From Streptomyces qinzhouensis (GTDB lineage: Bacteria; Actinomycetota; Actinomycetes; Streptomycetales; Streptomycetaceae): a stretch of DNA of 64,000 nucleotides. Location of the stretch: contig NZ_CP042266.1 of NCBI RefSeq assembly GCF_007856155.1, forward strand, positions 5,890,001 to 5,954,000, given 5' to 3'. The notes beneath the pieces were generated by a model. That model saw nothing but the letters and a program-made list of their open reading frames with translations. It ran no database searches and had not been told where the DNA came from. Numbering within the stretch: the stretch's first letter is position 1; each line of letters begins with the position of its first letter. Below are positions 8,270 to 16,592 of the stretch, one piece after another. The position numbers and the translations under genes were made by a program.

Positions 8270-8977
8270 ATGCTTGTCGCCGCCGCCGTGTGCCCCTGTC
8301 CGCCCCTCCTCGTCCCCGAGGTGGCCGCCGGTGCCGCCGCCGAACTCGACCCCGTACGGTCCGCGTGTCTCGATGCCGTCGCGGCCCTGGCCGCGGCCGG
8401 TCCCGAGCTGCTCGTCGTGGTGGGAACCGCGGAGCCGGACGCGGTCGGCCACTATCCCTCCGGGGCTGCCGGCGACTTCCGGGGCTTCGGTGCCGACGCC
8501 GAAGTGCGCCTCGGTCCCGGGGAGCGGGGAGGGCGCCCCCTGCCGTACTCCCTCGCCGTCGGCGCCTGGCTGCTCTCGCGGTCCGGATGGGCACACGGCC
8601 CGGTGGAGGGGCTCGCGGTCCACGAGCGGCTCGCACCCGCCGAGTGTGCCGCCGCGGGCCGGGAGACGGCTGCCCGGGTCCCGCGGGTCGCCCTGCTGGT
8701 GATGGGCGACGGCAGCGCCTGCCGGACGCTGAAGGCGCCCGGATATCTGGACGAACGCGCCGCCGCGTTCGACGCGGCCGCCGCACGAGCCCTCGGCAAC
8801 GCCGACCTCGCGGCCCTGGCCGCACTCGACCCGGCCCTCGCTCACGACCTCATGGCCGTGGGCCGGGCCCCCTGGCAGGTCCTGGCGGGCGCTGCCGACG
8901 GCACCCGGCCGACGGGCAGTCTGCTGGCGGAGGACGCTCCGTACGGAGTCGGCTACGTCGTCGCTTCCTGGACCTGA
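8270..8977 (+). CDS. Class III extradiol dioxygenase-like protein of unknown role
   Basis: 235 residues, conserved next to miaB/miaA in Streptomyces. It begins MLVAAAVCPCPPLLVPEVA and continues LLVVVGTAEPDAVGHYP, LPYSLAVGAWLL and VALLVMGDGSACRT, a pattern I associate with the LigB-like (class III extradiol dioxygenase B subunit) fold. The usual metal-binding His cluster is not obvious, so catalysis is doubtful. The start at 8270 was chosen over an upstream in-frame start because a -10-like TAGGCT sits 7 nt before it. A perfect 20-bp stem downstream separates it from the convergent antitoxin-like gene. Confidence 0.75.
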   Translation: MLVAAAVCPCPPLLVPEVAAGAAAELDPVRSACLDAVAALAAAGPELLVVVGTAEPDAVGHYPSGAAGDFRGFGADAEVRLGPGERGGRPLPYSLAVGAWLLSRSGWAHGPVEGLAVHERLAPAECAAAGRETAARVPRVALLVMGDGSACRTLKAPGYLDERAAAFDAAAARALGNADLAALAALDPALAHDLMAVGRAPWQVLAGAADGTRPTGSLLAEDAPYGVGYVVASWT

Positions 8978-9020
8978 ACCGAGCTACGGCTGCCGGGCCC
9001 GGCGAACCGGGCCCGCAACG

Positions 9021-9065
9021 ACGGCCGAGGGCCGCGGAGCGGCATGCTCCGCGGCCCTCGGCCGT
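9021..9065. terminator. Bidirectional terminator hairpin
   Basis: Perfect 20-bp inverted repeat (9021-9040 with 9046-9065, loop GGCAT) between two convergent genes (stops at 8977 and 9094). There is no T-tract on either side, as is common in Streptomyces. Confidence 0.85.
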
Positions 9066-9093
9066 GGTCCGGGGCAGCGCCTGCCCCTCGGGT

Positions 9094-9351
9094 TCAGGTG
9101 GCCGGCGGGGGAGAGGCGGGCGGCGGGGGAGTGCCGCCGTCGTCCTTGTGCGCAATCCGGTCCAGAGCCTCCTTGGCCTTGCCGGTCCCCGTCTCGATCT
9201 TGTCGCTGTACTTGCCCTTGGTCCGCGAGTCGACCGCCTTGGCGGCCTTCTCCAGACCGTGCTCGATCTTGTCCCCGTGCTGCTGCGCGAGGTCGGAGAC
9301 CTTCTCCTTGGCGGGGGCGAGCTTGGCCTTCAGCGTGTCCATGAGACCCAT
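9094..9351 (-). CDS. Rv0909/MT0933-type antitoxin-like small protein
   Basis: 85 residues, MGLMDTLKAKLAPAKEKVSD at the start, then lysine/alanine-rich helical sequence (KIEHGLEKAAKAVD, KIETGTGKAKEALDRI) and a proline-rich tail. This matches the short helical family named after mycobacterial Rv0909, whose member is paired with toxin Rv0910. No Rv0910-like (START/RatA-like) toxin gene is adjacent, so an antitoxin function is not supported by context. The ATG at 9351 has a GGGAAGG ribosome site; upstream in-frame starts are less likely. The protein could equally be a small structural or stress protein. Confidence 0.72.
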   Translation of the reverse strand: MGLMDTLKAKLAPAKEKVSDLAQQHGDKIEHGLEKAAKAVDSRTKGKYSDKIETGTGKAKEALDRIAHKDDGGTPPPPASPPPAT

Positions 9352-9436
9352 GGGCCACCTTCCCTCGTGAGCGACTGGTGACATCCAGTGTGACAAATCC
9401 GCGCCGGTTTCGCGTTCGGGACGGATCATGCCTGCC

Positions 9437-9460
9437 GGTGCCCGGCTACTGCCGGGCACC
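9437..9460 (-). terminator. Hairpin overlapping the stop codon of the 9446-9733 gene
   Basis: GGTGCCCGG (9437-9445) pairs perfectly with CCGGGCACC (9452-9460), with a 6-nt loop holding the minus-strand stop codon at 9446-9448. It is a probable terminator or 3'-end stabiliser. Confidence 0.55.
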
Positions 9461-9733
9461 CTCCCCGGCCTCGCTGCCCTCGACGTCGCCCGCGGACTGC
9501 TGGCGGGGGATCTCCACCCCGGCGGCGGGCGCCTCCGCCGGGCAGCCCGGGGACTTCTCGGCGTCCGCCTCCGTACGCGTGCCGCCCTCCGGGGCCGAGG
9601 CGCAGCCGCCGGGACCCTTCGCATCGCCGGATTCCTCACCGGCCCCGGGCGACTGCGCCGTCTCCCCGGCCGATCCCGTCTCCGGCTCCTGCTTCGCCTT
9701 CTTCTTCCATCCAAACCATGACAAAACGCTCAT
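9446..9733 (-). CDS. Small hypothetical protein with basic N-terminus and acidic, low-complexity tail
   Basis: 95 residues. It starts MSVLSWFGWKKKAKQEPETG and continues in Gly/Glu/Ala/Pro-rich sequence with three cysteines spread through the tail. There is no recognised domain. The ATG at 9733 has GGAG 8 nt upstream. The short aromatic-basic N-terminus (WFGWKKK) could associate with membrane, but no true membrane span is present. It lies upstream of the antitoxin-like gene on the same strand and is divergent from miaA. The minus-strand frame remains open far upstream, but that part is antisense to miaA and not coding-like. Confidence 0.6.
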   Translation of the reverse strand: MSVLSWFGWKKKAKQEPETGSAGETAQSPGAGEESGDAKGPGGCASAPEGGTRTEADAEKSPGCPAEAPAAGVEIPRQQSAGDVEGSEAGEGARQ

Positions 9734-9913
9734 CAGCACTCCATCAGCTCCTGTGCGGGCCGCGATCCGCGGTGCCCGGAGCGCCCTGTCGCGCCGTCCG
9801 GGCCCATGGGTCCGCAAACCGGTGCCCGCGACTCCGCAACAGGAACGAAGCCCCGGCCGCCCCGTCACCTCGCTCGTTCGGGGACACGCCCCAGGGTTTG
9901 GGAGACTGGGACG

Positions 9914-10852
9914 GTGAGTAGTGCAGCCCCCGCACCGCGGGTCATCGCCGTCGTCGGTCCCACTGCGGCCGGAAAGTCCGATCTGGGTGTCTTCCTCGCC
10001 CGGGAGCTCGGCGGCGAGGTCGTCAACGCCGACTCCATGCAGCTCTACCGGGGGATGGATATCGGCACCGCCAAACTGACGGTCGAGGAGCGCGGCGGAA
10101 TCCCGCACCACCTCCTGGACATCTGGGACGTCACCGAGGCCGCCAGCGTCGCCGAGTACCAGCGGCGCGCCCGGGCCGAGATCGACCGGCTGCTGGCCGA
10201 GGGCCGGACACCGGTTCTGGTCGGCGGCTCCGGACTGTACGTCCGCGGCGCCGTCGACGTCCTGGACTTCCCCGGCACCGACCCGGCGATCAGGGCCCGG
10301 CTGGAGCGCGAACTGGACGAGTCCGGCCCCGGGGCGCTGCACATCAGGCTCGCCGCCGCCGACCCCGAAGCGGCCCGGGCGATCCTCCCGGGCAACGGCC
10401 GCCGCATCGTCCGGGCCCTCGAAGTGATCGAGATCACGGGCAAACCGTTCACGGCCAATCTCCCCCGCCACGAATCGGTGTACGACACCGTGCAGATCGG
10501 CGTCGACGTCGCCCGGCCGGAGCTCGACGAGCGCATCGCCCGACGCGTCGACGTGATGTGGGACGCGGGCTTCGTCGATGAGGTGCGCACCCTGGAGGAG
10601 CAGGGGCTGCGGGACGGTCTTACCGCCTCGCGCGCCCTCGGCTACCAGCAGATCCTTGCCGCGCTGGCGGGGGAGTGCACCGAGGAGGAGGCGCGCGAGG
10701 CGACCGTACGCACCACCAAACGCTTCGCGCGCCGTCAGGATTCGTGGTTCAGAAAGGACCCCCGGGTGCATTGGCTCAGTGGGGCGGCGGAGGATCGCGC
10801 GGAACTTCCGCATCGGGCGCTCGCGTTGATCGAACGAGCGGTTACAGCCTGA
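9914..10852 (+). CDS. miaA: tRNA dimethylallyltransferase (MiaA)
   Basis: 312 residues. It transfers a dimethylallyl group from DMAPP to A37 of tRNAs for UNN codons, making i6A, the substrate of MiaB encoded upstream. The P-loop is VVGPTAAGKSDLG at about residues 12-24; also seen are NADSMQLYRGMDIGTAK, GGSGLYVRG and SRALGYQQ, all typical of MiaA. The GTG at 9914 (MSSAAPAPRVIAVVG) was chosen over an upstream ATG because family proteins start just before the P-loop; GGGAG lies 9 nt upstream. MiaA supports translation of the rare UUA codon through tRNA-Leu (bldA) modification in Streptomyces, which links to the TTA codon at 52096. Confidence 0.97.
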   Translation: MSSAAPAPRVIAVVGPTAAGKSDLGVFLARELGGEVVNADSMQLYRGMDIGTAKLTVEERGGIPHHLLDIWDVTEAASVAEYQRRARAEIDRLLAEGRTPVLVGGSGLYVRGAVDVLDFPGTDPAIRARLERELDESGPGALHIRLAAADPEAARAILPGNGRRIVRALEVIEITGKPFTANLPRHESVYDTVQIGVDVARPELDERIARRVDVMWDAGFVDEVRTLEEQGLRDGLTASRALGYQQILAALAGECTEEEAREATVRTTKRFARRQDSWFRKDPRVHWLSGAAEDRAELPHRALALIERAVTA

Positions 10853-10957
10853 TCACGTGATGGCATCGGGACGCCATGCCCGTCATCCGGGCGCTCCCGG
10901 CCGTGCCATCATCGAGCATCGATCGACGTGGAGTCCGAGTTGGGAGGGCGCGTGGCG

Positions 10958-11398
10958 ATGGAGGCCGGCCCTCACGACACCGAGCAGCAGCCACGTGACG
11001 CCGTCGACGGCGCACCCGGGCTCAGCTCGGACGGCCCCGAGGACGGGGAGCTTCTCGCCGGGGAGGTCGAGGTCGAGCTGCGCCCCGCGCGCCGGCTGAG
11101 GATCTGGCAGCTGGCGCCTATCGTCGTTCTCGCCGCCGTCGGCTCGCTGATGTTTGCCTTTCCGCTCGCCTTCGGCACGGGCGAGACGGGCGCCGTCGTG
11201 GCCATGCTGGGGCTGCTGATCAGTTGCTGCGCCGCGGGCTGGGGCGTGATGGCCGCCCGCCGGGTGGGCCACACCTGGCCCGGGCTGCCGTCCCGGGGTT
11301 CCGGGGAGCGCCCTGACTGGCGAGTGCTCGCGCTCTATGTGGGTGTGGCGGTCCTGATGGTCGCCCTGGCCGTCTGGCGCGTCGCCCGGCTGCGCTGA
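10958..11398 (+). CDS. Hypothetical membrane protein
   Basis: 146 residues. An acidic, disordered N-terminal half (about residues 1-55) is followed by three predicted membrane helices: APIVVLAAVGSLMFAFPLAF, AVVAMLGLLISCCAAGWGVM and VLALYVGVAVLMVALAVW. I recognise no family. The ATG at 10958 has GGGAGGG 9 nt upstream; a GTG at 10952 with tighter spacing is an alternative. It lies between miaA and dapF on the same strand, with about 105 nt on each side. Confidence 0.72.
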   Translation: MEAGPHDTEQQPRDAVDGAPGLSSDGPEDGELLAGEVEVELRPARRLRIWQLAPIVVLAAVGSLMFAFPLAFGTGETGAVVAMLGLLISCCAAGWGVMAARRVGHTWPGLPSRGSGERPDWRVLALYVGVAVLMVALAVWRVARLR

Positions 11399-11489
11399 GC
11401 CGCCGCCCCCTCGCTCACCTCGGCCCGGACGACCGGCCGCCGCGCCCGGGCCGGTGACCTTGCTCGTACGACGGAGGGCGTGAGCCTCG

Positions 11490-11495
11490 TACGAT
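11490..11495 (+). promoter_or_regulatory. Putative -10 box for leaderless dapF
   Basis: TACGAT ends 7 nt before the GTG at 11503, and no ribosome site is present. The hexamer overlaps the in-frame ATG at 11494, which argues against that ATG as the start. Confidence 0.5.
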
Positions 11496-11502
11496 GGACG
11501 GC

Positions 11503-12447
11503 GTGAGCACCGCACAGCCCCAGCGGCCCCCGCAGCAGACCGGTTACCGGGCGGCGCCCGTGGCCTTCCTCAAGGGCCACGGCACCGAGAACGACTTCGT
11601 CATCCTCCCGGACCCGGACAACGCCCTCGACCTGTCCCCGCAGGCCGTCGCCCGGTTGTGCGACCGCAGGGCCGGGATCGGCGCGGACGGTGTGCTCCAC
11701 GTCGTCCGCTCCGCCGCCCATCCCGAGGCACGCCCCTTCGCCGACCGGGCCGAGTGGTTCATGGACTACCGCAACGCGGACGGTTCGGTCGCCGAGATGT
11801 GCGGCAACGGCGTCCGGGTCTTCGCCCGCTACCTTCAGCACGCCGGCCACACCGGTCCCGGCGAACTCGCCGTTGCCACCCGTGGCGGCGTCAAGAAGGT
11901 CCACATCGCCAAGGGCACCGCGGACGACCCCGACGGCGGCGACATCACCGTCCACATGGGCCGGGCACTCCTGCCGGAGGAGAGCGTCACCGTCACCGTC
12001 GACGGCCGGAGCTGGCCCGCACGCAACGTCGACATGGGCAATCCGCACGCCGTCGCCTTCGTCGACGACCTCGACCAGGCCGGACATCTGTACTCCGCGC
12101 CCGCCTACGCCCCCACCGAGGTCTATCCGCACGGCGTGAACGTCGAGTTCGTCGTCGACCGCGGCGAACGGCACGTCGCCATGCGGGTGCACGAACGCGG
12201 CTCCGGCGAGACGCGCTCCTGCGGCACCGGCGCCTGCGCCGTGGCCGTCGCGGCCGCGCGCCGGGACGGCGCCGACCCGGCGGCGACCGGACTTCCCGCG
12301 ACGTACACCGTCGACCTGCCGGGCGGACGGCTGGTGATCACGGAGCGGCCGGACGGGGAGATCGAGATGACGGGACCCGCCGTCATCGTCGCAGAGGGTC
12401 ACATCGGAGCTGCCCTGCTCGTACGCTCCGAAACCACCGACGGATAG
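11503..12447 (+). CDS. dapF: Diaminopimelate epimerase (DapF)
   Basis: Converts LL-diaminopimelate to the meso form in lysine synthesis; Streptomyces walls contain LL-DAP, so the enzyme mainly serves lysine. 314 residues. Seen: KGHGTENDFV near the N-terminus, DGVLHV, MDYRNADGSVAEMCGNGVRVFARY with the first catalytic Cys, MGNPHAVAFV, and ERGSGETRSCGTGACAVAVA with the second. Both Cys of the thiol pair are present. Start: GTG at 11503, with the -10-like TACGAT 7 nt before it; the ATG three codons earlier is less likely. Confidence 0.97.
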   Translation: MSTAQPQRPPQQTGYRAAPVAFLKGHGTENDFVILPDPDNALDLSPQAVARLCDRRAGIGADGVLHVVRSAAHPEARPFADRAEWFMDYRNADGSVAEMCGNGVRVFARYLQHAGHTGPGELAVATRGGVKKVHIAKGTADDPDGGDITVHMGRALLPEESVTVTVDGRSWPARNVDMGNPHAVAFVDDLDQAGHLYSAPAYAPTEVYPHGVNVEFVVDRGERHVAMRVHERGSGETRSCGTGACAVAVAAARRDGADPAATGLPATYTVDLPGGRLVITERPDGEIEMTGPAVIVAEGHIGAALLVRSETTDG

Positions 12448-12601
12448 AGCTTCGCTCGAACGGGTGATCCGGTTCACGCTCGGCGAGAGCCGGACTGCTC
12501 CACGTGGTGGGCTCGATAGCATCAAGCACCGGCCCCGGGGGCACGACCGCTCCGCCGACCGCCGGGCCCAGCGTCCCGAAGTCCCCGCGCGGAGGTGCCC
12601 C

Positions 12602-14734
12602 ATGAGTGCAGAGGCCGCCAATCCAGGTGCCCACAGCCGCCGGCGCGGCCGGCCCCGGCTCGACCTCCGCAGACTGGGCCATGCCGCACTGCTGGGAACA
12701 CCCGCCCGGCACCGGCTGCCGGACGCCATCGGGCATGTGGCCGATGCGCACCGCGCCCACCACCCCGACGCCGATCTCGCCCCGCTGCACCAGGCGTACG
12801 TCCTCGCTGAATCGTCCCACCGCGGCCAGTTCCGCAAGAGTGGCGAGCCCTACATCACCCATCCGCTGGCCGTCACCCTGATCCTCGCCGAACTCGGTGC
12901 CGAGACCACGACCCTGACGGCCTCTCTCCTCCATGACACCGTCGAGGACACCGAGGTGACGCTCGACCAGGTCCAGCGGGAGTTCGGCGCCGAGGTGGCC
13001 TACCTCGTCGACGGCGTCACCAAACTGGAGAAGGTCGACTACGGTGCCGCCGCCGAGCCCGAGACCTTCCGGAAGATGCTCGTCGCCACCGGCAACGACG
13101 TCCGGGTGATGTCCATCAAACTCGCGGACCGGCTCCACAACATGCGCACCCTCGGGGTGATGCGCCCCGAGAAGCAGGTCCGGATCGCCCATGTCACCCG
13201 GGATGTACTCATTCCGCTTGCCGAACGGCTCGGCGTACAGGCTCTCAAGACCGAACTGGAGGACCTGGCCTTCGCCATCCTCCACCCCGCCGAGTACGAG
13301 CGCACCCGCGTGCTCATCGCGGACAACACCGCCGCAGGCGCCGTGCTCGACGAAGTCGCGGAACGATTCCGCACCGTACTGAAAGACTCCGGCATCACCG
13401 CCGAGGTCCATATCCGGCCGCGCCACTTCCTCTCCGTCCACCGGGTCTCCGCCAAACGGGGCGAACTGCGCGGCACCGACTTCGGGCGGCTGCTGATCCT
13501 GGTCGCCGAGGACGCCGACTGCTACGGGGTCCTCGGCGAGCTGCACACGTGCTTCACCCCGGTGATCTCAGAGTTCAAGGACTTCATCGCCGCCCCCAAG
13601 TTCAACCTGTACCAGTCCCTCCACACTGCGGTGGCCGGCCCGGACGGGGCGGTCGCCGAGGTACTCATCCGCACCCATCAGATGCACCGGGTCGCCGAAG
13701 CCGGGGTGATCGCCCTCGGCAATCCGTACTCCACGGCCGAAGGCGGCGCCGAACCCGCCGAGGCGGCCGACGGCGAACGTGCCGACCCCACCCGGCCCGG
13801 CTGGCTCTCCCGCCTCCTCGTCTGGCAGGAGGCCACCCCCGACTCCGACGCCTTCTGGAGCTCCCTGCGCGCCGATCTCGCCCAGGACCGCGAGATCGCG
13901 GTCTTCCGGGCCGACGGCGGGATGCTCGGCCTGCCCGCCGGGGCGACCTGCGTGGACGCCGCCTACGCGCAGTACGGGGAGCGGGCCCACGCCTGTATCG
14001 GTGCTCGTGTCAACGGCCGTCTGGCGGCCCTGGGGACGGTCCTGAAGGACGGCGACACGGTCCATCTGCTGCGCGCCGACGACGATGCCCGTGAGCTGTC
14101 CAGGGAAGCGGTCTCGGGCCCCTCCCCGGACTGGCTGGACCACGCCCGGACGCCCGCCGCCCGGATCGCCATCACGGCCTGGCTGGCGGCCCACCCGGAG
14201 GGCACCGATCTGCCGGCCGCCGCGCCCCGCGGGCCCGTCCCCGTCGCCGTCGACCGGCCCGCGGGCGCGAACGCCCTGGTCGACCTGGTGGGCGAGGACA
14301 CCGACAGCGGCGCCGTCGTACGGCTCGCCGGCTGCTGTACGCCCGTCCCCCCCGACGCCGTCACCGGCTTCCCCGTCCGCGGGGGCGTGGTGACCGTACA
14401 CCGCCAGGAATGTCCCGCCGTCGGCCGGATGCGCTCACTCGACCGGAAACCCGTCCCGGTGCGCTGGGGCGATGCCACAGGCTGCCGGGTCACCCTCGTC
14501 GCCGAGTCCTTCGGCCGCCCCCGGCTGCTCGCCGATCTCACGGACGCCATCGCCACCGAGGGCGCCGCCATCGTCTCCGCCACCGTGGAGCCGCCCAGCG
14601 AACAGCGCGTCCGGCACACGTACACCCTGCACCTTCCGGACGCCGCCCAGTTGCCGTCGCTGATGCGGGCGATGCGCGGCATCCCAGGGGTCTACGACGT
14701 CAGCCGTACCCAGCATCCGGCGGCCGCCGGCTGA
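12602..14734 (+). CDS. rshA: RelA/SpoT homologue RshA, (p)ppGpp synthetase/hydrolase
   Basis: Stringent-response enzyme of 710 residues. The HD hydrolase domain has His111-Asp112 in LLHDTVEDTEV and SIKLADRLHNMRTL. The synthetase domain keeps the acidic residue in TDFGRLLIL, FKDFIAAPKFNLYQSLHT and the Glu in EVLIRTHQMHR, but its substrate loop reads RPRHFLSVHR where RelA has a form like RPKxxYSIxRK. A TGS domain (about 465-530) and a CCTPVPPD zinc/RIS region precede a C-terminal ACT domain. It corresponds to S. coelicolor rshA (SCO5794), the second RSH besides relA. GGAGG lies 6 nt before the ATG. Hydrolase activity is well supported; synthetase activity is likely but its motif is divergent. 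Confidence 0.94.
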   Translation: MSAEAANPGAHSRRRGRPRLDLRRLGHAALLGTPARHRLPDAIGHVADAHRAHHPDADLAPLHQAYVLAESSHRGQFRKSGEPYITHPLAVTLILAELGAETTTLTASLLHDTVEDTEVTLDQVQREFGAEVAYLVDGVTKLEKVDYGAAAEPETFRKMLVATGNDVRVMSIKLADRLHNMRTLGVMRPEKQVRIAHVTRDVLIPLAERLGVQALKTELEDLAFAILHPAEYERTRVLIADNTAAGAVLDEVAERFRTVLKDSGITAEVHIRPRHFLSVHRVSAKRGELRGTDFGRLLILVAEDADCYGVLGELHTCFTPVISEFKDFIAAPKFNLYQSLHTAVAGPDGAVAEVLIRTHQMHRVAEAGVIALGNPYSTAEGGAEPAEAADGERADPTRPGWLSRLLVWQEATPDSDAFWSSLRADLAQDREIAVFRADGGMLGLPAGATCVDAAYAQYGERAHACIGARVNGRLAALGTVLKDGDTVHLLRADDDARELSREAVSGPSPDWLDHARTPAARIAITAWLAAHPEGTDLPAAAPRGPVPVAVDRPAGANALVDLVGEDTDSGAVVRLAGCCTPVPPDAVTGFPVRGGVVTVHRQECPAVGRMRSLDRKPVPVRWGDATGCRVTLVAESFGRPRLLADLTDAIATEGAAIVSATVEPPSEQRVRHTYTLHLPDAAQLPSLMRAMRGIPGVYDVSRTQHPAAAG

Positions 14735-14798
14735 CCCGTTCGGGCGATATGGCGCGCGTTGTCGCCCATGGGCCGCCATGCGCTGGTAGCCGTAGCAC

Positions 14799-16373
14799 AT
14801 GCCGCCCACCACGACTGCCCGGCACCAGCTCTTCAGGATCCCGCGGCCCGCCCGGCCCCTCCGGCCGCGCCGCGGACTGCTGCGGGCCACCGTCCTCGGA
14901 GCCGTGTCCGCCGCCCTGGTCGCCGCCGCGCTGCCGCCGCCCGCCCCCGTCCCTCTGGGCATCGGGGACCGGCTCTTCCCGTATCTCGGCAACCCCGGAT
15001 ACGACGTCGTCGCGTACGACATCGCCCTGAACTACCGGGGCAGCAACACCGAACCGCTGGACGCCGTCACCGTCCTCGACACCCGGATCACCCAGCGGCT
15101 GGAGCGCCTCAATCTCGACTTCACCCACGGCACGGTCGAATCCGTCGAGGTGAACGGGGAACCGGCGGACTTCGCGGGCGTGGAAGAGGACCTCGTCGTC
15201 CAGCCCGGCCGGCCCCTGGACCGCGGTTCGCGGGCCCGGATCACCGTCCGCCACACCAGCGACCCGAACGGTCCCCGGAACGCCGGTGGCTGGATCCGTA
15301 CCGGCGACGGACTGGCCATGGCCAACCAGGCCGACGCAGGCCACCGGGTCTTCCCCTCGAACGACCACCCCGCCGACAAGGCGTACTTCACGTTCCGGAT
15401 CACCGTCCCCGACGGACTCACCGCGGTCGCCAACGGGGTACGGAAGGGGATCACCGACAACGGCGCCACCACGACCTCGGTGTACCGCACCCGCCACCCC
15501 ATGGCCACCGAACTGGCGCAGGTGTCCATCGGGAAATCCGCCGTACCCACCAGGGAGGGCCCGCGCGGGCTACCGCTGCGCGATGTCGTACCCCTGGCCG
15601 ACCGGGAGACGCTGGAGCCCTGGCTCCGTAAGACCCCCGCACAGATGGAGTGGCTGGAGAGCCGGGTCGGCCGGTATCCCTTCGAGACGTACGGGGTGCT
15701 GATCGCCGATGCCAGCACCGGCTTCGAACTGGAGACGCAGACCCTCTCCCTGTTCGAGAAGCCGCTGTTCACCGCCGGATACCCCGAGTGGTACGTCGAT
15801 TCGATCATGGTGCACGAACTCGCCCACCAGTGGTTCGGCGACAGCGTCGCCCCGCGCGTCTGGTCCGATCTGTGGCTGAACGAGGGGCACGCCACCTGGT
15901 ACGAGGCCCTCTACGCCGAGGAGCTCGGCGGCTACACCCTGGAGCGGCGGATGCGCGAGGCGTACCGTCGCTCCGACCAGTGGCGCGCGGACGGCGGCCC
16001 TCCGGCGGCCCCCTTGCCCCCGGAGCCCGGCCGGACGATCAGCCTGTTCCGGCCGATCGTGTACGACGGCGGCGCGCTCGTCCTGTACGCCCTGCGGCAG
16101 ACGATCGGGGCGGAGGCCTTCGACCGGGTGGAACGGTCCTGGGTGCGGCAGTACCGCGACGGGACGGCGGACAGCACCGACTTCGCCCGGCTGGCCTCCC
16201 GGGTCGCCGGGCGCGACCTCGGCCCCTTCTTCCAGGAGTGGCTGTACGGGGAGCGGACCCCGCCCATGCCCGGGCACCCGGACTGGACGAGCACGGCACC
16301 GCAGACGAGCACCCGTGCCGCCCCGTCCCCGGAACCGGGGGTCGGCCCGTGGTCCGCTGTGAAACCGGGGTGA
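14799..16373 (+). CDS. M1-family zinc aminopeptidase, exported
   Basis: 524 residues. The HEXXH zinc site is HELAH (His339, Glu340, His343) and the third ligand Glu362 lies in LWLNEGHATW, exactly 18 residues on, as in M1 peptidases. The N-terminus has a basic stretch followed by a hydrophobic segment (LLRATVLGAVSAALVAAALP, about 27-46), so it is exported or anchored. The N-terminal half is the beta-sandwich of the family. The C-terminal helical domain is short, as in the small bacterial M1 subgroup. No ribosome site is visible; TAGCCG 6 nt before the ATG may be a weak -10 for a leaderless mRNA. Confidence 0.92.
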   Translation: MPPTTTARHQLFRIPRPARPLRPRRGLLRATVLGAVSAALVAAALPPPAPVPLGIGDRLFPYLGNPGYDVVAYDIALNYRGSNTEPLDAVTVLDTRITQRLERLNLDFTHGTVESVEVNGEPADFAGVEEDLVVQPGRPLDRGSRARITVRHTSDPNGPRNAGGWIRTGDGLAMANQADAGHRVFPSNDHPADKAYFTFRITVPDGLTAVANGVRKGITDNGATTTSVYRTRHPMATELAQVSIGKSAVPTREGPRGLPLRDVVPLADRETLEPWLRKTPAQMEWLESRVGRYPFETYGVLIADASTGFELETQTLSLFEKPLFTAGYPEWYVDSIMVHELAHQWFGDSVAPRVWSDLWLNEGHATWYEALYAEELGGYTLERRMREAYRRSDQWRADGGPPAAPLPPEPGRTISLFRPIVYDGGALVLYALRQTIGAEAFDRVERSWVRQYRDGTADSTDFARLASRVAGRDLGPFFQEWLYGERTPPMPGHPDWTSTAPQTSTRAAPSPEPGVGPWSAVKPG

Positions 16374-16592
16374 CGGGCCCGAGTACGGCGTGCGACCATC
16401 GAGGGGTCGGCGCCGCTGGCAGGCCCGGTTCCCCCGGCGGAACCACTGATCCGGACCACCGGGAATCATCCGGGACCGTCACGCGTTGTGACTGACGAAG
16501 GCCGTACCGGAAGAGGTTGTGACGGACCCCTTCCGGCACGACCCGGCTCGATCGCATGAGCGCATGTTTTCTTCCACCGACGTAAGGATCAA

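Noticed and set aside
10852..10861. ATCACGTGAT palindrome at the end of miaA
   Set aside because: Only 10 bp, overlapping the stop codon, without a second copy or promoter; too little to call a regulatory site.
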